Shown piece by piece: positions 58,158-64,000 of a stretch of DNA of 64,000 nucleotides. The position numbers were made by a program, and so were the translations under genes. Position 1 is the stretch's first letter; the number at the start of each line of letters is the position of its first letter. Under the pieces are notes generated by a model that saw nothing but the letters and a program-made list of their open reading frames with translations, did no database searches and was not told the origin of the DNA. Origin of the DNA: Panorpa germanica (Eukaryota > Arthropoda > Insecta > Mecoptera > Panorpidae); contig OY783220.1 in assembly GCA_963678705.1 (NCBI GenBank), positions 6,593,001 through 6,657,000 of the forward strand. The letters are read 5' to 3'.

Positions 58158-58985
58158 TTTGATTCGTTCAAATTTTACACGATTCTTGTCAAAATTGTTT
58201 GTAGGGTATGCACTATACAACATTGACAATACATAAACTGCCAATATAGTAGGAAGTTGTCGGCGTTAGTTCTGAGTAGTTTAGTGTTAAGTATCAACCC
58301 TCTCGCTCACTCTCCCATCCAAAAAGTATACGTCTAATTTATATAACAGCTTATAGAACTGACATAGAAATCTGGAGTACTGATTAAGAAGTCTAAAAAC
58401 AGAGCAGTATCTCTGAACGTATATGCTACGTAAATACCACATTCATATTTTCTGGCATAATAGAATAAAAGAGTTTTTTACAAATAAAACTCCATTTTTC
58501 TTCCTAAAACGTTCCAATTGTGAACTTTAATTGTACATGGCTCTTAGTTTTGGCAGTCTGTATGTCAGGAAGTCAACGAACACCCTTTTTCACCCTTATA
58601 ATGGGGTGCTGGGTGCCATACACCATACGGCATACGGCATTTGATGTACACTGAATGCCAGTGCCAACACACAGCGCCAAGAATAACAGGAAGTTCAACT
58701 GGCCGAGCCAGCCCCAGTCCCAGCCCTAGCCCTGTAGTCCCTATCCCATTCTCTTTTCTGTTCCTCTTTGACTGTGTTTATCTCGTACGTAGAATCGACT
58801 TTTCAGGGGTGCAGATCTACAGCCCGAACTTGACAAGTCAAGCAAGCTGTTTGATTTTTTTGTAAAAAACTCAGTAATAAATGAAAAAAGAAAACCAATT
58901 TGGTTGTGTGCTGGTAAATTCTGTAAAATGTATACTTTCAACTGATAAAGCTGTCTATCTGGGTATTAGCTGTCTAATTATTTTA
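58158..58985. other. Unassigned stretch with C-rich patch
   Basis: Contains the minus-strand G-quadruplex motif listed at 58712-58732. No gene recognised. Confidence 0.4.
58712..58732 (-). other. Predicted G-quadruplex (minus strand)
   Basis: On the plus strand four C-runs of 4, 3, 3 and 3 bases are separated by loops of 3, 2 and 3 bases. The minus strand therefore meets the G3+N1-7 rule. It is part of a longer, GC-rich, pyrimidine-biased patch. Confidence 0.72.
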
Positions 58986-58990
58986 TAATT

Positions 58991-59110
58991 TTCTTATTTG
59001 TTTATTTTTTCATATGTTTGGTACTGAATTTTCTATGATAACTCAAAAATGGAGGAAATATCTAATATTTTTGGTGTCGTCGAATTTTTCCACGAATTTC
59101 TAGTAAACAT
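58991..59110 (+). repeat. Dispersed repeat family F, copy 2
   Basis: It shares the exact string ATGTTTGGTACTGAATTTT and the following CTCAAAAATGG block with 10985-11105. An inner repeat, ATAGAAAGTTGAAAT, occurs near 59167 and 59383 downstream and may belong to the same element. Confidence 0.5.
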
Positions 59111-59659
59111 GTAAGTTTGTAATATATTTAGAACATTTCGCTCTATATCTTCTAATCTGTAATAGATAGAAAGTTGAAATTATGCGTATGTATTTCGCTG
59201 TTCATTGTAAAAATACTTGGTAGTTTAAATATTCACAACGAAGGAAAGGGGCGTTAAGAATATTAGGGTAAAAACCATAAAGTAAGTTGAAATTTTTAAT
59301 TATGTAATATGATAGACAGATTAATTAAAAAATGTACATTTTAGAAATGGGGCAGTTTTTTGCAAGAGCAAAATTATGAAAATAGAAAGTTGAAATATGG
59401 TATGTAGGAATAAATAAAAAGAGATAGATTGAGGAGTAAACACTCATCAAACTCAAATTAAAATATGAGATGAAGAAAGGTAGTGCACACTTGCTAGTGA
59501 ACTACTTGCTAATTGCAGTGTTATATTGCTTTACAATTTCTACTTGAAAGTCATGAATCGGGGTAAACACTAGTTTAATTTTAGTTAAGTTTAAGCTTAT
59601 ATTCTTAAATAAAACACTACTAAATAAGTTCGTAGAAAATGTCGTGACATTCTGAATAA
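59111..59659. other. Unassigned AT-rich stretch
   Basis: Nothing beyond the doubled ATAGAAAGTTGAAAT noted for repeat F. Confidence 0.4.
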
Positions 59660-59962
59660 TCTTAATATATATAAATTACGTGTCACGTTGTTCGTCCACG
59701 ATGGACTCCTAAACTACTTAACCGATTTTAATCAAATTTGTACACCGGGTGCAGTTTGATCCAACTTGAAAGATAGGATAGCTTACATCTCAATTTATGA
59801 TTAATTATTATGATTTATTATTAATTATCTGATTTTAAAAGATGGCGACATCGGTTGATAAATAGATTGAGTAAATATTCTGTTGACTAGATTGAGTAAA
59901 TATTCAATAGATGGCGCTATGTAATGTAATATGACAAAAACGTTAGTCACAGCAACGCGTAG
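59660..59962 (+). mobile_element. Non-autonomous Helitron, 3' end missing
   Basis: It starts TCTTAATATATATAAATTAC after an A and follows the Helitron at 50664 through the leader, the doubled 25-bp unit and ATAGATGGCGCTATGTAATG up to CAGCAACGCGT. There the hairpin and CTAG end are replaced by TAGTTGTAG, the SINE target site. An inner segment differs by an indel of a few dozen bases from the other copy. Confidence 0.9.
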
Positions 59963-59970
59963 TTGTAGTT

Positions 59971-60529
59971 TTTTTTTTTTTTTTAATATTTATTTTTCAG
60001 TGCATCAACTATTAGTAGTTATTAGCACTTTTAAATCAATATTACATTTTATATACATTTTTCTTATAACATATAACTTATACAATATAATATAATTCTT
60101 TCTTTTTCTATGTTTCAGCTTCTTTCCTTATTCCATTTTAAAGTACTCCATTGGTGCTTCATCAATCATCTCCTCATTCAACCTCAAGTTCCTCATTCTT
60201 TTCCTATTTCAGCATCTCGATATGATACAGCAATTGCCTTAACTATGATGTTCCCATTTCCATCCAATCTCTTCTTCATCCGCTCTCTTCAAGCTGGTCT
60301 TTTTCTTCTTCTTTCATTTTCTTTTTTTTTTTCCTTCTCCTATTTTCGTTCTCGAATTTTTCTTTTTATGATCATTTTTTTTTCAATATTCATTTTTCTA
60401 TGGTTGCACACAACCAATTAAATCTTATTTTATCAAACCCAGAATATATAACTCTGGCCCGGGGATCGAACCCGAGAACACAGTAGTCAGAGTGAAGCAT
60501 CATTGCTCTCACCCAACTGTGTCGTCAGC
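59971..60529 (-). mobile_element. tRNA-derived SINE with target-site duplication
   Basis: A 559-bp element read on the minus strand. The head near 60525 has an A box within CACAGTTGGGTGAGAGC (60505-60521) and a perfect B box GGTTCGATCCC (60462-60472), the RNA polymerase III promoter of a tRNA-like gene. The body is purine-rich, and the tail AGTTGATGCACTGAAAAATA, then AATATT and an A-run, ends at about 59971. TTGTAGTT at 59963-59970 and 60530-60537 is the target duplication. The tail alone recurs at 15163, 34030, 44086 and 52484. The length is large for a SINE; the body may derive from a partner LINE. A plus-strand frame over it (60110-60421) is not a gene. Confidence 0.88.
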
Positions 60530-60537
60530 TTGTAGTT

Positions 60538-60715
60538 TATAAGTTACAGTTATGCTACATTTATAATTTTCAAAACAATGGACAAATCTAAATCTCATTT
60601 ATTGATAAACCATTGCTTTTTAATGGGGAAAAATACCGAGTCCGAATAACATTTGTCAAGCCATTGTTTTCCTTGAACGGTATTTGGAAATACACAATAA
60701 ATCAATATGAGTGAA
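60538..60715 (+). mobile_element. mariner fragment with an inverted inner segment
   Basis: Right after the SINE duplication, TATAAGTTACAGTTATGCTA and ATAATTTTCAAAACAATGG are the end of a mariner leader. The transposase start follows to ATGGGGAAAAATACCG (near 60640). From there the next 48 or so bases are reversed: the minus strand reads AAATACCGTTCAAGGAAAAC and on to TTATTCGGACTC, the normal continuation. So a piece of the transposase gene is inverted in place. Confidence 0.78.
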
Positions 60716-62109
60716 GAAAATATGATGAACGATGTAGAATTTATATGCATTTAGAAATATGTATATTATATTATAGTACGTGCTCTTAGAAGATTTAAAT
60801 ATTTTGTAACAAAAATCAGATATTCAAGATAAAAAACAAGACTACTCCCTTTTGATTCTTATGAAGCTGAAATAAATATACATACTTATGTATACAGAAT
60901 GTAAAATGTTAAAGTAGGAAATACTTAAACATAGAAACGAATTAATATTAAATATCTGAATAACAAACATCTAAATGGAAAGTCAATAAGTTACAAAATG
61001 CAAACAAAAATAAAAGGAAAAGGAAAAGGATGACTAGAAAATGAATGCTTACATTAGATATTCTTTAAATAACGAATTTGTTATTCAAATCATATATCCT
61101 TGTCAATTTTTGAGATATATATTCATTTATTTATATAGTGGACTTTCACATCGGTCTGGCTTATTACCAACGTCAGAACGTGAGCTTTAATACTTAGAGC
61201 AGGGGACCTTCACTTAGTTTAAAATATTTCAGCACTGAAAAACTTCTTTTAGCGATATCATATATAGATGTATCTTTTATGAACTAAAATTAGTTGGCGA
61301 CTCAATAAGCAAAGAGAATTGGTTTAGCTCCGTTGTAATGTTTGTTATCAGTGCAGGGTATAAAAGAATTTATTACATACTATTTAATAATATACTTTAA
61401 TTATATTCTAGAATAGTTTTAAGTCAATTTATTGAAATTTAATTATTTGATTTATTGTGGAAGAATGTAAAGCCTAGCGACATGTACTAAAAAATAACAT
61501 ACATGATAATTATAATTGTTCTATCGCTTAACTACATCTTACATACATTAAAGCTACTGTGTGGTCTTTTTGGTAAGGATTTAGTTTGAAAAAGAACATA
61601 ATGTATTTTCCTTTGAGCACGGTGTTTTTATGTTTGACGTTCTATATTACAAATGTTTATACAAAAGTTTTATACAAAAATGTAAATATAATTTATCCGT
61701 TGGTTGCAATATACTAAATTAACAAGATAAAACAAACATTCCACAAAGGACCGAGGGTGGAAAATGAGGTTCCTGTGGTGGTGGGGGTGGGAAGATTGGT
61801 AGATACTTGGGGATGGGGAACTGTAAAGCATTTCATTATAACAGTTATAATATTATTTTATTCTCAAAGAGCTCACTTTTGTACAATTCTATGGGTTTCA
61901 TATCCCTTTATTTGGCTACCTTCCTCCTACCACCCACTCTTATTACTTTGAGGATATGATTAAATGGGTTATAAAACTTGGATATTATTTAGATATACGA
62001 GTATGTGTGTTTTCAGGAGTATATACCTGTCTTTACAATGAATTATATGTAGATATATGTACACAGGCTATCACTAGAAGTGATAAGAATTAAAAAGTCT
62101 GTAAGGCTG
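60716..62109. other. Unassigned non-coding stretch
   Basis: A G-rich patch at 61755-61800 has several runs of G but no compact quadruplex. No gene recognised. Confidence 0.4.
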
Positions 62110-62135
62110 TGTTTATATATGCTGCTAGCCGATTA

Positions 62136-62330
62136 TTTAAAGACTAGTGGGTATATGACCATTGCGGGTGGTATAGTAAGGTGCACCACTAAATAGACGT
62201 TCAATATACCCAAATACAACTGAAGTAACTTAGAACTTAGAATACTGAACAAATCAGCAACGAATGCTCATTGATATTAATTTTAGGTTCCACAAACAAA
62301 CGACAAGCGTATAGAAAATATCAACATTCT
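62136..62330 (+). repeat. Dispersed repeat family A, copy 3
   Basis: Blocks ATTGCGGGTGGT, AAATAGACGTTCAATATACC, GTAACTTAGAACTTAGAATA and GAATGCTCATTGATATTAAT follow the order of copies 1 and 2. A CGTATAGAAAATA block near 62309 matches CGCATATAGAAAA of copy 2. Confidence 0.6.
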
Positions 62331-64000
62331 GGCCACGCTAGTTTTTAAAATATGGTATATATTAACACTCGAACATTCGTCTAAACTTTTGACACATCTG
62401 CATTTAAATAAAGTAAGTCTTGCACAATTTTCTATTGAATAATATACATAATTTCAAACCTAAATGAGTTAAGTTCGTAAATGTTAAATTTCTAACATGT
62501 TAACTAAGCTGACCTTTGCATTAAGGACTTATACGCAGTCAGGAGGCCGAAAAAAGCGATTTTTAAAGAATTTCTCTTGAACTGATGAACGTAAAAATTT
62601 ATACACATATTGTTATAACGTTTAACTTTATTCTGATATATTTTTTTGTGAGTGGTACATTCTTAAAAAAGGATGTTTTACGGTAAGCACGATATCTGTA
62701 AATTGGATTATCTAAAATCAAAAACTAAAAAATATTTCGTTAATATAAGGTATAATCTAGTATATAATAAAAGAAATAAGAAAAGTATTAATTTTTAACA
62801 AAATAACCATTTCTCAGAAGAAATATTCGATTTTTGATGAAAATTTTGGCATCAAATTGTTATTAATAGAAAATACTTATCGGTAAGAAAAAACCTTCCA
62901 TTAATTACTAAATAATAAATTTATAAAACTTGTGTAAAAATTTGAGAACAATCGGTTCAGCCGCTTCCGAGAAATCTTGCTCACCAACTTGTACCTATAA
63001 TAACCTATAATATTATTAAACTGACTAATTTTTTTTTTTTATTTAGTTTAATTTCCTATGTATTATATCTATATTTTATTTATTAATTTTGTGTCTCGTA
63101 AAAATTGTAATAGTTTATTAATAATAATGTCATTGTCATAAAGCATATCAGTAATGTTATCGTCCAGTTGTAAATTTAGTCTTATCTGGTAAACAGGGTA
63201 ATTGTTTCAAACCGGAACTAGTTGCATTTGATGTGCAATCCCCCAACCAAATCACCAAAACTTGATACATTTATTTAATTATTAATTCTAACGAACCAAC
63301 CACCAATTATAATTAGGTTATGTGATTAATTAGAGCAAACACAGAGCTCCTCCCGTTCCTTCAAAGTGTTGTGGATATTAAATTATTAAGCTAATGTAAA
63401 CAGCGCCACGAAATTGGATAATCCAAAGCGGTCACAAGTTAAACAAGTATTAATTCAATTTAAATAATTATCATAAATTAAAATAAATTACTCAGAAGTA
63501 TAACTGTACTGTAAGTAAGAATAAAAGATATCCTTCCTTTCAAACACACACACAAATGTAAATAGAACACAATTCTGTTCGAGTTCTTGCCATGGAGTTT
63601 TAAGTAATCTATTTAATCTTTGTAATAAAAATATAATTTATTCATAATCTATATCAGACTTCAAACTGTAACAATATTCACATTTTATTATTGAATTAAT
63701 TTTCTTTAATACATTTTACATAGATCTTTGTGCAAGAGTTATATTCATTTTAATTTAAGACTATTCCCAGGAAGATAACTAAAGTTTTCTCCGTTTTCAA
63801 ATGAAATATTTTACACTAAAGCTTTATTGCCAGTGGCGGATTTATACAAAGGTGTAGAATATATAATGCTAAATAAATTAAATATTATATCAGGTAATTA
63901 AGAAAAAATATATGTACTATAAATGAGAATAAAGAACGAGAAATATAATTAGTTTGCAGTACTCATAGACCATGCTGCAAGTGATGTACCGAGACTAATG
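62331..64000. other. Unassigned stretch with possible decayed transposon
   Basis: Near 62940 the words AATCGGTTCAGCCGCTTCCG and GAGAAATCTTGCTC are of a type often seen in the leaders of non-autonomous DNA transposons. CAGTGGCGGATTTATAC near 63832 resembles a hAT-type end. Neither has a partner terminus, so no element can be bounded. No gene recognised. Confidence 0.35.

Noticed and set aside
60110-60421. A 103-codon plus-strand frame with membrane-like segments
   Set aside because: It is antisense to the purine-rich body of the SINE.
60440-60529. A tRNA gene on the minus strand
   Set aside because: A and B boxes are present, but the sequence runs into a 450-base body with an A-tail and has a target duplication. 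It is a SINE head.

Overview
The window looks like gene-poor, AT-rich nuclear DNA from an invertebrate, most probably an insect. It holds I/Jockey/R1-type LINE tails, mariner and Helitron pieces, many short inverted-repeat elements, a tRNA-derived SINE and Copia remnants whose primer site matches the anticodon arm of initiator tRNA-Met. No order or species can be named from this. I recognise no host protein gene, rRNA or functional tRNA. The open frames are mostly 60-120 codons, as expected by chance in such DNA; those with recognisable domains belong to transposable elements.

Layout. 1-11 kb: three unclassified dispersed repeats, a LINE tail (3.5-4.1 kb), a Harbinger-like MITE (7.2-7.9 kb) and the first copy of a 0.5 kb MITE family (8.7-9.2 kb). 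11-20 kb: a mariner 5' end split by a smaller MITE, a palindromic MITE (13.6 kb) and a 2,022-bp internally deleted Helitron with both ends preserved (17386-19407) that still carries most of a PIF1-like helicase. 20-32 kb: five LINE 3' fragments, one with a perfect 9-bp target duplication, a second Helitron terminus (28.5 kb), a TA-flanked MITE (31.2 kb) and the second 0.5 kb MITE copy. 32-44 kb: a TTAA-flanked inverted-repeat element (35.3-36.1 kb), two head-to-head copies of one LINE family, a rearranged mariner piece, a LINE tail, and a 544-bp element with 113-bp arms and a 10-bp duplication (41.5-42.1 kb). 44-64 kb: the third MITE copy, a LINE tail carrying an inserted 344-bp Helitron, Copia remnants, a mariner foldback, a 33-bp tandem repeat, and a composite in which a SINE sits between a Helitron and a mariner piece (59.7-60.7 kb).

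The sequence is best read as layered insertions rather than cooperating genes. Nesting gives relative ages: mariner before its hAT-like MITE, LINE before its Helitron, and Helitron-mariner junction before the SINE. The best leads are the intact-ended deleted Helitron, the long-TIR element with its duplication, the conserved 3' hairpins of the LINE tails, and three predicted G-quadruplex motifs. All boundaries were read by eye; percent identities and family names need alignment.
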